Positions 30,265 through 44,134 of a stretch of DNA of 64,000 bases are shown in pieces (within the stretch, counting starts at the first letter, position 1; every line of letters starts with the position of its first letter). The stretch covers positions 1 through 64,000 of the forward strand of contig NZ_LZHQ01000028.1 in NCBI RefSeq assembly GCF_001690655.1, in the 5' to 3' direction. The position numbers and the translations under genes were made by a program. The stretch comes from Gilliamella sp. Occ3-1 (lineage in GTDB: Bacteria > Pseudomonadota > Gammaproteobacteria > Enterobacterales > Orbaceae). The notes beneath the pieces were generated by a model. The model searched no databases, had not been told where the DNA came from, and saw only the letters and a list, made by a program, of their open reading frames with translations.

Positions 30265-33200
30265 ATGACGACTTATACAAAACCCATCGCCGAAACCAAT
30301 AGCTATATTATTTTAGATAACTACAACAAACTTGAAGAATCGGCTGCTTTTTATCAGACTGAAACGGATTTAGAAAATGAATTTATTCATGATTTAACTC
30401 GACAAGGCTATGAATATTTACCGAATTTAAATACGCATGAAAAGTTATTAGCCAATATTCGCGAGCAGTTGCAAACACTAAACAAAATGCAATTTACGGA
30501 TGATGAATGGCAACGTTTTGTATTAGAGTATTTGGATAAACCCAATGAATCGATGATCGATAAAAGTCGCAAAATCCACCACGATCATATTTACGATTTT
30601 GTTTTTGATGATGGTCATATCCAAAATATCAAGCTGTTAGATAAAAAAGATGTCACCAATAATAAATTACAGGTTATCCATCAATTTCAGCAAACTGGCA
30701 ATTATGCAAATCGTTATGATGTGACTATTTTAGTTAATGGCTTGCCGCTTGTTCAAGTTGAACTAAAAAAACGTGGTATTGCTATTCGTGAAGCCTTTAA
30801 TCAAGTGCATCGCTATAGTAAAGAGAGCTTTAATCAAGACAATTCACTATTTAAATATTTACAACTGTTTGTTATTTCAAATGGCACCGATACGCGTTAT
30901 TTTGCTAACACGACTAAACGTGACAAAAATAGCTTTGATTTTACAATGAATTGGGCTAATGTTAAAAACGAGCCGATAAAAGATCTAAAAGACTTTACCG
31001 CAACCTTTTTTGCCAGCCGAACGCTGTTAAATGTGTTATTGACTTATTCGGTGCTCGATGTGAATGACACATTGTTAATTATGCGCCCTTACCAGATCGC
31101 CGCCACCGAGCGTATATTATGGAAAATCATTAGCGCTTATCATGCCAAAAAGTGGAGTAGCTTACAAAGTGGTGGTTTTATTTGGCACACAACAGGTTCT
31201 GGCAAAACATTAACCAGTTTTAAAACGGCACGCCTTGCAACCGAATTAGAATTTATTGATAAAGTTTTTTTTGTGGTGGATCGTAAAGATCTGGATTATC
31301 AAACCATGAAAGAGTATCAAAAATTTTCAAAAGATAGTGTGAATGGTTCAAATAGTACCGCAGGGCTTAAGCGCAATATTGAGAAAACCGATAATAAAAT
31401 TATTGTTACTACCATTCAAAAACTTAATAACTTGATCAAAAGCGACGATAACTTAGCGATCTATGATAAACACGTTGTATTTATTTTTGACGAAGCACAC
31501 CGCTCCCAGTTTGGCGAAGCTCAAAAAAACTTAAAGCGTAAATTTAAAAAATATTACCAATTTGGTTTTACTGGTACGCCGATTATGCATACTAACGCAA
31601 TCGGAACGCAAACTACAGCGGATGTTTTTGGTCGTGAACTGCACGCTTATGTATTAACCGATGCAATTCGTGACGAAAAGGTACTAAAATTTAAAGTTGA
31701 CTATAATGATGTGCGTCCTAATTTTAAATCGATAGAGCAAGAACAAAATCTCGAAAAACTCAGCGCTGCTGAAAATAAAAAAGCATTGCTCCACCCAAAC
31801 CGTATTGAGCAAATCACACAATATATTCTGAATAATTTTAAACAAAAAACCCACCGATTAATGGGCAAAAGTAAAGGGTTCAATGCCATGTTTGCAGTGA
31901 GTAGTGTCGATGCGGCTAAACTCTATTATGAATCATTCAAAAAATTACAAGAAGGTGCAAATCAGCCGTTAAAAATAGCCACGATATTTTCTTATTCTGC
32001 TAATGAAGAACAAGATGCACAAGGTAATTTTGCCGATGAAAGTTTTGAAATAGATGCCTTAAATCAGAGTGCTAAAGAGTTTTTAGCTTCTGCGATATCA
32101 GATTATAATCAGATGTTTAAAACTAACTTTGATGTCAGTAGCGATCAATTTCAAAACTATTATCGTGATTTGTCTTTAAAAGTAAAAAATCAAGAAGTCG
32201 ATCTATTAATTGTCGTTGGTATGTTCCTTACTGGCTTTGATGCTCCAACACTTAATACCCTATTTGTCGACAAAAACCTGCGGTATCATGGGTTAATTCA
32301 AGCCTTTTCACGCACCAATCGTATCTATAATGCCACCAAAACCTTTGGTAATATTGTGGCGTTTCGTGATTTAGAACAAGCGACCATTGATGCAATAAAA
32401 ACATTTGGTAAAAGTAATACTCATGAAGTAGTGTTAGAAAAAAGCTTTAAGGAATACATGGAAGGGTTTACTGATAAAGATTCAGGTAATTTTCACAATG
32501 GCTATCTAGCCATCGTTGCCGAGTTACAAGAAAAGTTCCCACGCCCTGATGAAATTATCAAAGAAAAAGATAAAAAAGAGTTTGTTAAATTATTTGGTGA
32601 GTACTTACGTGCTGACAATATATTACAAAATTATGATGAATTTGTTGCATTAAAGGATTTCCAACAATTAGATATGACAGATGCGCAAGCAGTTTTAGCG
32701 TTTAAAAATAAGCATTATGTGACTGATGAAGATCTGCAAAAAATGCAAGCCGTTAAACTACCGACTGACCGCACAATTCAAAATTATCGTTCAACTTATA
32801 ATGATATTCGTGATTGGCTACGCCGAGAAAAAGAAGCCAATCAACAAGATCAGCAAAGATTTGACTGGGATGATGTGGTTTTCGAAATTGATCTATTAAA
32901 ATCGCAAGAGATCAATTTGGATTATATTCTTGAGTTAATTTATGAACAAAATAAACAAGAAAAAACCAAACAGGACATTGTCGAAGATGCTAAGCGATTA
33001 ATTCGATCAAGCTTAGAAAATCGAGCTAAAGAAGAGCTAGTTGTTGAGTTTATAAAACAAACTGATCTTGATGCTATTCCAGATAAAGCCTCGATTATTG
33101 ATGCGTTTTTCTTGTATGCACAGCAAGAGTTACAGGTAGAGCTTAATTTCTTAATTGAAGAGGAAAATTTAAATGAAGCGGCAACAAAACGCTATATTGC

Positions 33201-33366
33201 ATCATCATTAAAGCGAAAATATGCAACCGAAAACGGCACAGAGTTGAACGAGATTTTACCAAAAATGAGTCCGCTGAATCCCCAATATTTAATTAAAAAG
33301 AACCGAGTCTTTGAAAAGATCGCCGCATTGGTTGAAAAGTTTAAGGGTGTTGGTGGTGAAATTTAA
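30265..33366 (+). CDS. hsdR: type I restriction endonuclease HsdR, IC family
   Basis: HsdR translocates DNA with ATP and cuts unmethylated DNA. The 1033-residue protein (EcoR124I is 1038) shows the nuclease core [15 protein letters not shown], helicase motif [13 protein letters not shown], motif [10 protein letters not shown], motif III GFTGTPI, and motif [10 protein letters not shown]. All key residues are present, so it looks active. It is 68 bases downstream of hsdS. Separate promoter elements were not clear. Confidence 0.96.
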   Translation: MTTYTKPIAETNSYIILDNYNKLEESAAFYQTETDLENEFIHDLTRQGYEYLPNLNTHEKLLANIREQLQTLNKMQFTDDEWQRFVLEYLDKPNESMIDKSRKIHHDHIYDFVFDDGHIQNIKLLDKKDVTNNKLQVIHQFQQTGNYANRYDVTILVNGLPLVQVELKKRGIAIREAFNQVHRYSKESFNQDNSLFKYLQLFVISNGTDTRYFANTTKRDKNSFDFTMNWANVKNEPIKDLKDFTATFFASRTLLNVLLTYSVLDVNDTLLIMRPYQIAATERILWKIISAYHAKKWSSLQSGGFIWHTTGSGKTLTSFKTARLATELEFIDKVFFVVDRKDLDYQTMKEYQKFSKDSVNGSNSTAGLKRNIEKTDNKIIVTTIQKLNNLIKSDDNLAIYDKHVVFIFDEAHRSQFGEAQKNLKRKFKKYYQFGFTGTPIMHTNAIGTQTTADVFGRELHAYVLTDAIRDEKVLKFKVDYNDVRPNFKSIEQEQNLEKLSAAENKKALLHPNRIEQITQYILNNFKQKTHRLMGKSKGFNAMFAVSSVDAAKLYYESFKKLQEGANQPLKIATIFSYSANEEQDAQGNFADESFEIDALNQSAKEFLASAISDYNQMFKTNFDVSSDQFQNYYRDLSLKVKNQEVDLLIVVGMFLTGFDAPTLNTLFVDKNLRYHGLIQAFSRTNRIYNATKTFGNIVAFRDLEQATIDAIKTFGKSNTHEVVLEKSFKEYMEGFTDKDSGNFHNGYLAIVAELQEKFPRPDEIIKEKDKKEFVKLFGEYLRADNILQNYDEFVALKDFQQLDMTDAQAVLAFKNKHYVTDEDLQKMQAVKLPTDRTIQNYRSTYNDIRDWLRREKEANQQDQQRFDWDDVVFEIDLLKSQEINLDYILELIYEQNKQEKTKQDIVEDAKRLIRSSLENRAKEELVVEFIKQTDLDAIPDKASIIDAFFLYAQQELQVELNFLIEEENLNEAATKRYIASSLKRKYATENGTELNEILPKMSPLNPQYLIKKNRVFEKIAALVEKFKGVGGEI

Positions 33367-33396
33367 TTGTTAACAGTTAAATTTGCTAATAATTAA

Positions 33397-33432
33397 AGGA
33401 AGATGAATGATCGATTTCTTATTCATCTTCCT
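33397..33432. terminator. hairpin between convergent hsdR and gntR
   Basis: A perfect 12-bp stem (AGGAAGATGAAT / ATTCATCTTCCT) with a 12-base loop. It probably stops both convergent transcripts, although T-runs are weak. Confidence 0.65.
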
Positions 33433-33451
33433 AATAATTCATCATTCAAAC

Positions 33452-34156
33452 TTACTTTGAGTGATTTTGTATACAAAATCTTGCATTTTCGTAATGATAA
33501 ATGATTTTTGAAAAATCAAAAGGTTCACCTGATGAGGTGTAAAATATTTCTTCAACACAAAGTGCAGGTTCGCCAGGTTGCAATCCTAAACATGGCGCCA
33601 TTTTTTCATCAAGTTTTATTACCTGTAAATATTTATCAGAAAAACCAATATTAATATTATAATTTTCCTGAATGTAATTAAAAATTGAGTTTTCTACAAT
33701 TTCTTTATTTAAATAACAAATTAACTTTTTACGGTAATATGACTGTTCTAGGCCATATAATTTATCTTCAACATAGCGCAATCTTTTAACAAAATAGACT
33801 TCTTCGTTATCATCGCATTGTAGATTTTCTTTAACTTTTGCACTGGGCTTGATGATATCAACATTAAGTACTGTCGAAGAACCATAAACATCTTCTAGAT
33901 CGACAGTAAAACCATGACTTTGCAAAAAATTGAGATAGCCTCTTTTTTTACGTTCACGAACAAAAATACCACTACCTTGCACTTGATAAATAACGCCCTG
34001 CCGCTCAAGACAATTAAGCGCTTTAACAATTGTACTACGACTGACCTGATATTGATTAATTAACCCGTCAATATTAGCAAGCTGAGTGCCTTTGGACAGT
34101 TGTTTTTGATAAATCATCTGTTTGATTTTTTTTGCAACTTCTTGATATTTAACCAT
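33452..34156 (-). CDS. GntR-family regulator with UTRA domain, probably of the beta-glucoside operon
   Basis: The 234-residue protein has an N-terminal winged helix (YQEVAKKIKQMIYQKQ; QYQVSRSTIVKALNCLERQGVIY; GSGIFV) and a C-terminal UTRA ligand-binding domain, the HutC/TreR/FarR branch. Such repressors usually bind a phosphorylated sugar. It is divergent from a PTS permease and 6-phospho-beta-glucosidase, so a 6-phospho-beta-glucoside is the likely effector. E. coli bgl uses antitermination by BglG instead, so control here is of a different kind. Confidence 0.88.
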   Translation of the reverse strand: MVKYQEVAKKIKQMIYQKQLSKGTQLANIDGLINQYQVSRSTIVKALNCLERQGVIYQVQGSGIFVRERKKRGYLNFLQSHGFTVDLEDVYGSSTVLNVDIIKPSAKVKENLQCDDNEEVYFVKRLRYVEDKLYGLEQSYYRKKLICYLNKEIVENSIFNYIQENYNINIGFSDKYLQVIKLDEKMAPCLGLQPGEPALCVEEIFYTSSGEPFDFSKIIYHYENARFCIQNHSK

Positions 34157-34236
34157 TTGTTTATGTTATTAATTTAATCAATAATTGAAGTAGTATTTTA
34201 TACAGCTTATTTTTAGTTTTAAATTAAATAATATAA

Positions 34237-34258
34237 AAACTCGATCTAGATCACAAAC
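34237..34258. promoter_or_regulatory. candidate CRP site
   Basis: The centre GATCTAGATC and right half TCACA match the CRP consensus; the left half (CTCGA) matches poorly. It lies about 86 bases before the PTS start, between divergent genes, where catabolite activation would be expected. Confidence 0.5.
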
Positions 34259-34263
34259 AATAT

Positions 34264-34281
34264 AATTGTTAATTAACAATT
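34264..34281. promoter_or_regulatory. perfect 18-bp palindrome, candidate GntR operator
   Basis: AATTGTTAATTAACAATT is a perfect palindrome in the gntR / PTS intergenic region, 53 bases before the PTS start. It fits the size and symmetry of an operator for the adjacent repressor. Confidence 0.5.
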
Positions 34282-34333
34282 TTGAAATTGTCTATAAAAT
34301 AATCTTACTGAATTGCTTTTAAGGAGTTTATGG

Positions 34334-37673
<3,340 letters not shown>

Positions 37674-37699
37674 TCATTATTAGCTAGCTATCATTTGTT

Positions 37700-37738
37700 A
37701 TGAGGATGTTTGAAGGTTTTGCCTGCATCCTCATTTTT
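37700..37738 (+). terminator. terminator of the beta-glucoside operon
   Basis: A 9-bp stem (ATGAGGATG / CATCCTCAT) with a 17-base loop followed by a T-run, 27 bases after the glucosidase stop. Confidence 0.8.
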
Positions 37739-37751
37739 ATGGTTAAAAGGG

Positions 37752-38807
37752 CTAAAACTGAAAAATCAACTGCTTTTCAACTTGCGGATCGATTAACGTT
37801 ACATGAAAACCAATTAACCGAACTCCACGCCCATTACGCCGTTCTAACCAAACTTTATGCGCTTGCTCAATTAAATCAGTTTTATCCAATTTAGACCAAA
37901 CATGTTCTTGTGTAGTTAGCTGAAAATCGTCAAACTTAAATTTTACGCCTTGCCGAGCAATCGATAAATCAGCACGAACTTTGCTTAACCGTTTTTCTAT
38001 TTCATCAAATAATGGATCTAACTGCAATAAACACTCTTCCCAACTATGAATATCATCAGTTAAAGTACGCTCTACCCCTACCGATTTACGTTGCCTGTCA
38101 TTACACACTTCACGATCATCAATACCTTGGCATCGCTCATATAGTATTCTTCCAAATTTACCGAATTGGGTAATTAATTTAGTTACATCATAATTAACAA
38201 TATCATTGCATGTAAATAGCCCTAATTGGGCTAATTTTTTTTCCGTGACCTTACCCACACCTGGGATTTTTTTTAACGATAACTGCTCTATAAAACTATC
38301 AACGTTATCTGGTGTTATTACATATTGGCCATTAGGTTTATTCATATCAGAGGCTATTTTGGCAAGAAACTTAAGTGGAGCAACACCTGCCGATGCAGTT
38401 AACTCAAGTTCCTTGTAAATTGCCTGACGGATATCTTGAGCAATTAAAGTCGCTGAACCATAACAAAGTTTGCAATCAGTTACATCAAGGTAAGCTTCGT
38501 CGAGTGATAAAGCCTCAATAGATTCAGTATATCGTTTAAATATTTGGTGGATCTGTTTGGAGACTTCTTTATAAACTGCATGCCTACCCGCTATAATTTT
38601 CAGATTAGGACAAAGTTTTATAGCTTGAGCCATTGACATAGCGCTGTGTATACCATACTGACGAGCCAAATAATTGGCAGTCGCAACCACGCCACGTTTA
38701 CGAGGATCTCCCCCTACCGCAATAGGCATATTGCGATAACGGGGATTGTCTCTCATTTCAACGGCGGCATAAAAACAATCCATATCGACATGAATAATTT
38801 TTCGCAT
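37752..38807 (-). CDS. dinB: DNA polymerase IV DinB
   Basis: DinB is a Y-family translesion polymerase without proofreading. The 351-residue protein (same as E. coli) has RKIIHVDMDCFYAAVE with Asp8, the catalytic LSLDEAYLDVTD, the helix-hairpin-helix IPGVGKVTEKKLAQLG, and ends QLIFQF, a beta-clamp-binding motif. The ATG at 38807 aligns with the family; a TTG at 38828 is also in frame. No clear LexA box is visible in the short upstream stretch. Confidence 0.95.
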   Translation of the reverse strand: MRKIIHVDMDCFYAAVEMRDNPRYRNMPIAVGGDPRKRGVVATANYLARQYGIHSAMSMAQAIKLCPNLKIIAGRHAVYKEVSKQIHQIFKRYTESIEALSLDEAYLDVTDCKLCYGSATLIAQDIRQAIYKELELTASAGVAPLKFLAKIASDMNKPNGQYVITPDNVDSFIEQLSLKKIPGVGKVTEKKLAQLGLFTCNDIVNYDVTKLITQFGKFGRILYERCQGIDDREVCNDRQRKSVGVERTLTDDIHSWEECLLQLDPLFDEIEKRLSKVRADLSIARQGVKFKFDDFQLTTQEHVWSKLDKTDLIEQAHKVWLERRNGRGVRLIGFHVTLIDPQVEKQLIFQF

Positions 38808-38890
38808 AGCGGGCTTCACAATACTCAAAACATAGCTGTATAAATATACAATATTATACCTTAAATATCGGTGTAAACAACCTAAGTGAA

Positions 38891-40597
38891 TTACTTAGTT
38901 AATTTATCAAAATCAATTAGGCCATTCTTGTCATAAGGATCGCCAATCCAACGAATCGATTCATGAAAATTAGGATTAACAATACTTTTTTCAGGAACAT
39001 ATAAGTTATAACTTAACCCAGCTAAATTAGACCAAGTATGAATCAAATCTTGTGTACTAAATTTTCGATCTACATAAGCTTGATAGTTATTAGGATGCGT
39101 TTCCACCCATGTTGGCGATTGCCAAAGCATAAATGGCACAGTATACATAGTTTTAGTTGGTGCCTTCTCGTTTCGCCCTAACACATTATGCGGTGTCGTT
39201 TGATAAACATCTTCACCATGATCTGAAAAATATAACATAAAACCATTTTCTTTACTGTTTTTGAAGATATTAAACAGTGTTGTTGTGACATAATCGTTAT
39301 AACTTATTGCATTATCATAACTATTATATACATCTACTTTATCGTCTTCGAGAGGATATGGAATACTTTCCTTATCTTTAAAAAGTTCATACTTACCGTC
39401 TTTTGGATAGCGGAACTCGTATTTCATATGCGTACCAAGCAGATGGATAACAATAAATTTCTTTTCAGCGTTGTCAGCTAGCACTTTTTTGAAAGGCTCA
39501 AATACCGATTCATCATATTGTCTTGAACTTTGATTACGATCGTTATTCATATAAAACTGTTCATCGGCTTGTTTAGAAAACATAGTCAACATGGTATTAC
39601 GCTTGGTCATGGTCTGCTGGTTAGTGATCCAAAATGTTTTATACCCTGCTTGCTTCATAAGATTTATTAATGAAGGAGTTTTAAGGTATAAATCGGGATG
39701 CCTTTCATCAGCAAAAGTTAACGCTTGTTGCAAAATTTCGATAGTATAAGGTCTTGATGAAACCACATCGTTAAATACAACAAAATCAGCATTATCTTTT
39801 TTAAACTGCTCAATTTGAGGTGTGGTATTTCGACCATAACCATAAATACTCATCCTATTACGTGTTGTTGACTCACCAATGACTAATACCAACGTCCTAG
39901 GCGTATTACCGTTAGCATCTTTTAAATTTTCAACAGGAGGTAAAATGTCTAGATGATTTAAAATATCTTCCATATTTTTAAGTTGAGATCGATAAGCTAA
40001 ATAGCTATTAATAAGTTGCCATGGCACAGTTGTTTCCATACGCGTTAGTAAATGAGTTCCGGCTTTTTCAATAGATGATTTTTTTATTGTCACACTAATA
40101 AACACAGGCATTATGGCATAAATAGCTATTAATAGTGATACAATCCATTTAGTAGAAGTTTTAATATAAACAGGTCTGACTTTACTCCAGAAATAAATAC
40201 CCACTAAACTATAAATAATCAATACCACAACTAATTTAATACTAAAATACTGCTGAACAAATTCGCTCGATTCACTATAATTTGATTCTGCCATAACAAA
40301 AAATACACTTTGCGAAAATTCTTGTCGATAAATCACAAAATAACCGACTGAAACCAAAGACAAACAGCCGATAATAAGACCAAATATAGTCGCAATCTTT
40401 CTTGTATAATTAGGAAAAATCAAAACAGGAATAAGCCAAATCAAACTATAGATAATTGAATCGCGAAGTCCAATTGCATTAGAATGCCGCCGAAAGAAAA
40501 ATATTAATTGTAATGCACTAGAAAAATAAGTAAAAAATAAAATATTAAAGATAAGTGCTGACCAGCTAAATTTATTGGTTGCTTTTATGTTTAGCAT
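38891..40597 (-). CDS. eptC: phosphoethanolamine transferase, EptC/CptA type
   Basis: The enzyme moves phosphoethanolamine from phosphatidylethanolamine to lipopolysaccharide core sugar. The 568-residue protein has about five N-terminal membrane segments and a periplasmic alkaline-phosphatase-like domain with VLVIGESTTRNRMSIYGYGR (nucleophile Thr in ESTT), FWITNQQTMTKRNTM, FIVIHLLGTHMKYEFRYP and YFSDHGEDVY. The NQQTMTKRNTMLT and HLLGTHMKY stretches favour EptC/CptA over the lipid A enzyme EptA. The product can lower sensitivity to cationic peptides; the acceptor is inferred. Confidence 0.88.
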   Translation of the reverse strand: MLNIKATNKFSWSALIFNILFFTYFSSALQLIFFFRRHSNAIGLRDSIIYSLIWLIPVLIFPNYTRKIATIFGLIIGCLSLVSVGYFVIYRQEFSQSVFFVMAESNYSESSEFVQQYFSIKLVVVLIIYSLVGIYFWSKVRPVYIKTSTKWIVSLLIAIYAIMPVFISVTIKKSSIEKAGTHLLTRMETTVPWQLINSYLAYRSQLKNMEDILNHLDILPPVENLKDANGNTPRTLVLVIGESTTRNRMSIYGYGRNTTPQIEQFKKDNADFVVFNDVVSSRPYTIEILQQALTFADERHPDLYLKTPSLINLMKQAGYKTFWITNQQTMTKRNTMLTMFSKQADEQFYMNNDRNQSSRQYDESVFEPFKKVLADNAEKKFIVIHLLGTHMKYEFRYPKDGKYELFKDKESIPYPLEDDKVDVYNSYDNAISYNDYVTTTLFNIFKNSKENGFMLYFSDHGEDVYQTTPHNVLGRNEKAPTKTMYTVPFMLWQSPTWVETHPNNYQAYVDRKFSTQDLIHTWSNLAGLSYNLYVPEKSIVNPNFHESIRWIGDPYDKNGLIDFDKLTK

Positions 40598-40714
40598 AAA
40601 TATTTAATTTGCTTTGTTATTGATCATAAAATGCAATATATGCTTGGTAGATTAATAAAACCTTAAGCTTTAAATATCTAAATTTAAATATATAAATTAT
40701 TAAATGCTAACCTC

Positions 40715-41425
40715 TTACTTCTTGGAGATATTTAAACCCAATATCTTTGCAATGTGATTACTTTCGGGGTGGTTTAATTGGTTTGGTAAACCATAAAAAA
40801 CGATCTGCCCATTATCCACCACCAAACAACGAGAAAAATAACTAAGCGAATCATTAAGATTGTGTGAGACCATCATTAATGTCAAATCGAGCTCATCGCA
40901 AATTTGATCAACTAATGCTAACATCTCAAAGCGTAATGCTTGATCGAGAGCTGAAAATGGCTCATCTAACAATAAAATAGGTCGACGTTGAATTAAACAA
41001 CGAGCTAACGCAACACGTTGACTCTGACCACCTGAAAGGTGTTCAGGATAACGATTATTAAAACCAGTTAAACCAACTTTAGCTAACATATCATCTATTG
41101 TTTGGCGCTCCGATATATTTAATTTTAAACAAGGCTTTATACCTAAAGCAATATTTTGTTCAACATTTAAATGATCAAATAAATTATTATGTTGGAATAA
41201 AATTGAAACGGGCCGCTTTCCTGGTTGAGTGTGAGTCATATTTTGATGATTAAGTAAAATTTGCCCAGAATTTGGTGAAATAAACCCAGCAATCAAGCTT
41301 AACAATGAGCTTTTACCTGCACCACTTGGCCCAACAATAACCACCTTTTCTTTTGCAGTAATTTTGATATCAAAATGCATTTTAAAATTATCATATTGAT
41401 AATTAATTTGATTCAGTTCGATCAT
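40715..41425 (-). CDS. thiQ: thiamine ABC transporter ATPase ThiQ
   Basis: The 236-residue ATPase has Walker [12 protein letters not shown]-loop LFQHNNLFDHL, signature LSGGQSQRVALARC, Walker B ILLLDEPFSALD and the switch His in MVSHNLND. It powers import of thiamine and its phosphates with ThiP and ThiB. It overlaps thiP by 23 bases and is last in the riboswitch-controlled operon. Confidence 0.95.
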   Translation of the reverse strand: MIELNQINYQYDNFKMHFDIKITAKEKVVIVGPSGAGKSSLLSLIAGFISPNSGQILLNHQNMTHTQPGKRPVSILFQHNNLFDHLNVEQNIALGIKPCLKLNISERQTIDDMLAKVGLTGFNNRYPEHLSGGQSQRVALARCLIQRRPILLLDEPFSALDQALRFEMLALVDQICDELDLTLMMVSHNLNDSLSYFSRCLVVDNGQIVFYGLPNQLNHPESNHIAKILGLNISKK

Positions 41426-42980
41426 AATCTATCACAACCAGTAAGCTAAAAGATAATATTAACAATAATGCAGCCGTTACGGCACTTTCATGATAATGAT
41501 AATACGATATTTGCTCATATAAATAATAAGGTAACGTTGTGACTGACTGTCCACCAAATAACGCAATAATACCAAAATCACCCAATGATAATATTGCTGA
41601 AAAAGCAAAACTTTGGATAATTAACTTTTTTAGTGCTTTATATTCAATTAAATAAAAATGCCAAAAACCAGTAATATTAAGTGACTGACTTAATTGCCAA
41701 TAACGTGATGTAACATCATACATTGGTAGAGCAAGGTTTTTTAATATAAATGGCAGTGCCATTAAACTGTTACAAAGCATCGTCAAAGCACAAACAAAGA
41801 CTGAACTATAAGCGTACGGAAATAACAGTAAAAACAGACCTGACGCTAACACCATGCTTGGAATAATTAAAATCAGCGATCCAACTAACATTAACCGATT
41901 ACTCCAATTTATTTGCTGATTAATCAATAATCGGCTATTTGTATAAAGTAACAATAAAGCTAGTAGCATTGCAATGCCGGCTGATCCAAAAGCAATTAAT
42001 AACGAAAACATAACTGCACGTTGAAAGGCTACCGAAAAAAATGACCACTGAAAAAAATAAATACCTTTTATTAATATAGTTATGATAGGTAGCAAAATAA
42101 ATAATCCACCAATAACAATAATAACAATACTCGACAAAACTAAGCCAAACGAAGCAGATAAACGATAATTTTGTTTAATATAGTGTCTGTTAAATTTATA
42201 GTTATAATTAAACTTTTGCATTAAACCCATAAAAAAAGTACAACAAACCAGCTGTAAACACGCTAAAAACACCGCTTGTATCAGATCAAATTCACGGATA
42301 GATTGATAAATAGCAACTTCAAGTGTGGTATATTTAGGTCCTCCACCAAGCGCTAACACAATAGCAAAGCTAGAAAAACAAAGCATAAAGGTGAGCGACG
42401 CCATAGACATCAATTGTCGGCGTAATAGTGGCCATTCTACCAATTTAAAGTAAGTAAAACTCGAAAAATTCAATTGAGCTGCTAATTGCTTGTGTTCGAC
42501 AGGAACGCTATTTAAGATTTGATAAAATAAGCAACAAGCATAAGGGAAATTAAGAAATACATGTGCCAGTAAAATACCTTTTAAACCATAAATGGATATC
42601 ACAAAAGGCAAACCCAAATAATCACAAAACAACGCCAATAAACCATGTTGCCCATAAACAGATAATAATCCCGTTACCACAACCAACGTAGGAAAAATAA
42701 AGGTGATAGGCATAATGCGTAGTAATACATTTTTACCCCAAAAATTGACCATCGATAAGGCTTTTGCCATCAATATTGCCAATAAAACAGATAGAAATGT
42801 TGATAACGTTGCTTGAAATATTGTTATCCAAATAACATGTAATAAATAACTATCAAAATAAACAGTTAAATTGTTAGATTCAAAGGCAACTAAACCAAGC
42901 GCAAATAGCGCTGTGCCTAATACAACTAAAATCAAACTTGCAGCACTAATGCCAGGAATTAAAGTTTTTAATTTCAACAT
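41403..42980 (-). CDS. thiP: thiamine ABC transporter permease ThiP
   Basis: The 525-residue permease has about twelve membrane segments in two homologous halves, each with an EAA-like loop (AAQLNFSSFTYFKLVEWPLLRR; YWQLSQSLNITGFWHFYLIEY). Length and position between thiB and thiQ support ThiP. It starts 14 bases after the thiB stop. Confidence 0.94.
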   Translation of the reverse strand: MLKLKTLIPGISAASLILVVLGTALFALGLVAFESNNLTVYFDSYLLHVIWITIFQATLSTFLSVLLAILMAKALSMVNFWGKNVLLRIMPITFIFPTLVVVTGLLSVYGQHGLLALFCDYLGLPFVISIYGLKGILLAHVFLNFPYACCLFYQILNSVPVEHKQLAAQLNFSSFTYFKLVEWPLLRRQLMSMASLTFMLCFSSFAIVLALGGGPKYTTLEVAIYQSIREFDLIQAVFLACLQLVCCTFFMGLMQKFNYNYKFNRHYIKQNYRLSASFGLVLSSIVIIVIGGLFILLPIITILIKGIYFFQWSFFSVAFQRAVMFSLLIAFGSAGIAMLLALLLLYTNSRLLINQQINWSNRLMLVGSLILIIPSMVLASGLFLLLFPYAYSSVFVCALTMLCNSLMALPFILKNLALPMYDVTSRYWQLSQSLNITGFWHFYLIEYKALKKLIIQSFAFSAILSLGDFGIIALFGGQSVTTLPYYLYEQISYYHYHESAVTAALLLILSFSLLVVIDYDRTESN

Positions 42981-42994
42981 TATATTGAATAAAA

Positions 42995-43990
42995 TTATTT
43001 GCTAACAGTAGATTTCCATTCACGTACCCACATCTTTTGATTTTTTTCAACTTGCTTAGCATCAAACTCAAGTGCTTTATTGACTGGTTTAATTTGCTGA
43101 AAAGCTTCAGGTAACGTTATATTAATAATGGGATACATGAAATTTTTTTCAGCAAATTGGCGTTGTACATCAGGCGTTAATAGATATTGTAAAAAAGCAC
43201 GTGCCAATTCTGGATGCTGACTATACTTAGTAATACCCGCAACTTCGACTTGGCGATAATGCCCCTCGTCAAAAATAGCGGCAGCATAACGATGATCATT
43301 ATCATTCATAATATGTGCAACTGGCGAAGTGCTATAACTAAGCACAAAATCAGCTTCTTTTTTTAAAAATAAACCATAAGCTTCGCTCCAACCTTTAGTC
43401 ACTGTCACAGTATTATTCGCTATTTTTTGCCATGCAGATGCGGCATCATTGCCATATATATTTTTCATCCAAAATAATAAACCTAACCCGGGGGTACTGG
43501 TTCGTGGGTCTTGATAGATAATTTTCCAGTTAGCTTTATTATCAACTAGCTCATGCATGCTACGTGGTGGATTACTGATTTTTTGTTGATCATAAATAAA
43601 AGCGAAATAACCAAAATTATAAGGCATAAAATCACTATCCCACCAGTCGGTATTTAAATTATCTGGTTTAGTGATTTGATGAGGTATAACTATTTTGGCT
43701 TGTTTGGCCTGTTCCAAAAGATTATTGTCTAATCCTAAGATCACATCGGCATTAGTTCTATTACCTTCAAGGCGCATTCGATTTAATATCGCCACTCCAT
43801 CACCTAATGCAACAATCTCAATTTCACAGTTACACAGTGCTTCAAATCCCTTTTCAATTTCTTTTCCCGGTCCCCATTCTGAAACAAAGGAATTATAGCT
43901 ATAAACAGTTAGGCTTGGTTTTACGTTGGCAGCATTTGCCATAAAAGGTACCAATAATACCAAAGATAATAACAATTTTTTACAAAACAT
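42995..43990 (-). CDS. thiB: thiamine-binding periplasmic protein ThiB
   Basis: The 331-residue protein has a signal peptide (residues 1-19, cleavage near ANA-A), then LTVYSYNSFVSEWGPG, DVILGLDNN, and YGLFLKKEADFVLSYSTSPVAHI typical of TbpA/ThiB. It captures thiamine, TMP and TPP for the ABC importer. The ATG at 43990 follows GGAGG by 4 bases; the longer frame to 44047 lies in the leader. A TPP riboswitch precedes it. Confidence 0.96.
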   Translation of the reverse strand: MFCKKLLLSLVLLVPFMANAANVKPSLTVYSYNSFVSEWGPGKEIEKGFEALCNCEIEIVALGDGVAILNRMRLEGNRTNADVILGLDNNLLEQAKQAKIVIPHQITKPDNLNTDWWDSDFMPYNFGYFAFIYDQQKISNPPRSMHELVDNKANWKIIYQDPRTSTPGLGLLFWMKNIYGNDAASAWQKIANNTVTVTKGWSEAYGLFLKKEADFVLSYSTSPVAHIMNDNDHRYAAAIFDEGHYRQVEVAGITKYSQHPELARAFLQYLLTPDVQRQFAEKNFMYPIINITLPEAFQQIKPVNKALEFDAKQVEKNQKMWVREWKSTVSK

Positions 43991-44045
43991 TTTGCCTCCA
44001 AAATAGCAAATAAAAGACAAAAGGTTTGAGCAAGTGAAATAACTC

Positions 44046-44134
44046 AAATCCCTCCGCTGGTATGATCCAGTTCAGGTTCGGCGGGTTATGTTATTCTATT
44101 TAACATTCTCAGCTCTTCAGGCACCCCGTTGAGA
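44046..44134 (-). ncRNA. TPP riboswitch (THI box)
   Basis: On the minus strand the conserved parts occur in order: GGGGTGC, CTGAGA, a variable arm, ACCCGCCGAACCTGAACTGG and CCAGCGGAGGGA. This is the TPP aptamer. It ends 56 bases before the thiB start, so it may act by hiding the thiB ribosome-binding site or by termination. High TPP should switch off thiBPQ. Confidence 0.97.

Noticed and set aside
26627..33366. A novel defence system made of CRISPR plus hsd genes
   Set aside because: Each part is a known system with its own signals; adjacency alone does not show joint function, and no unknown gene lies between them.
37700..37894. Plus-strand frame of 64 codons
   Set aside because: Begins in the terminator of the beta-glucoside operon and runs antisense to dinB.
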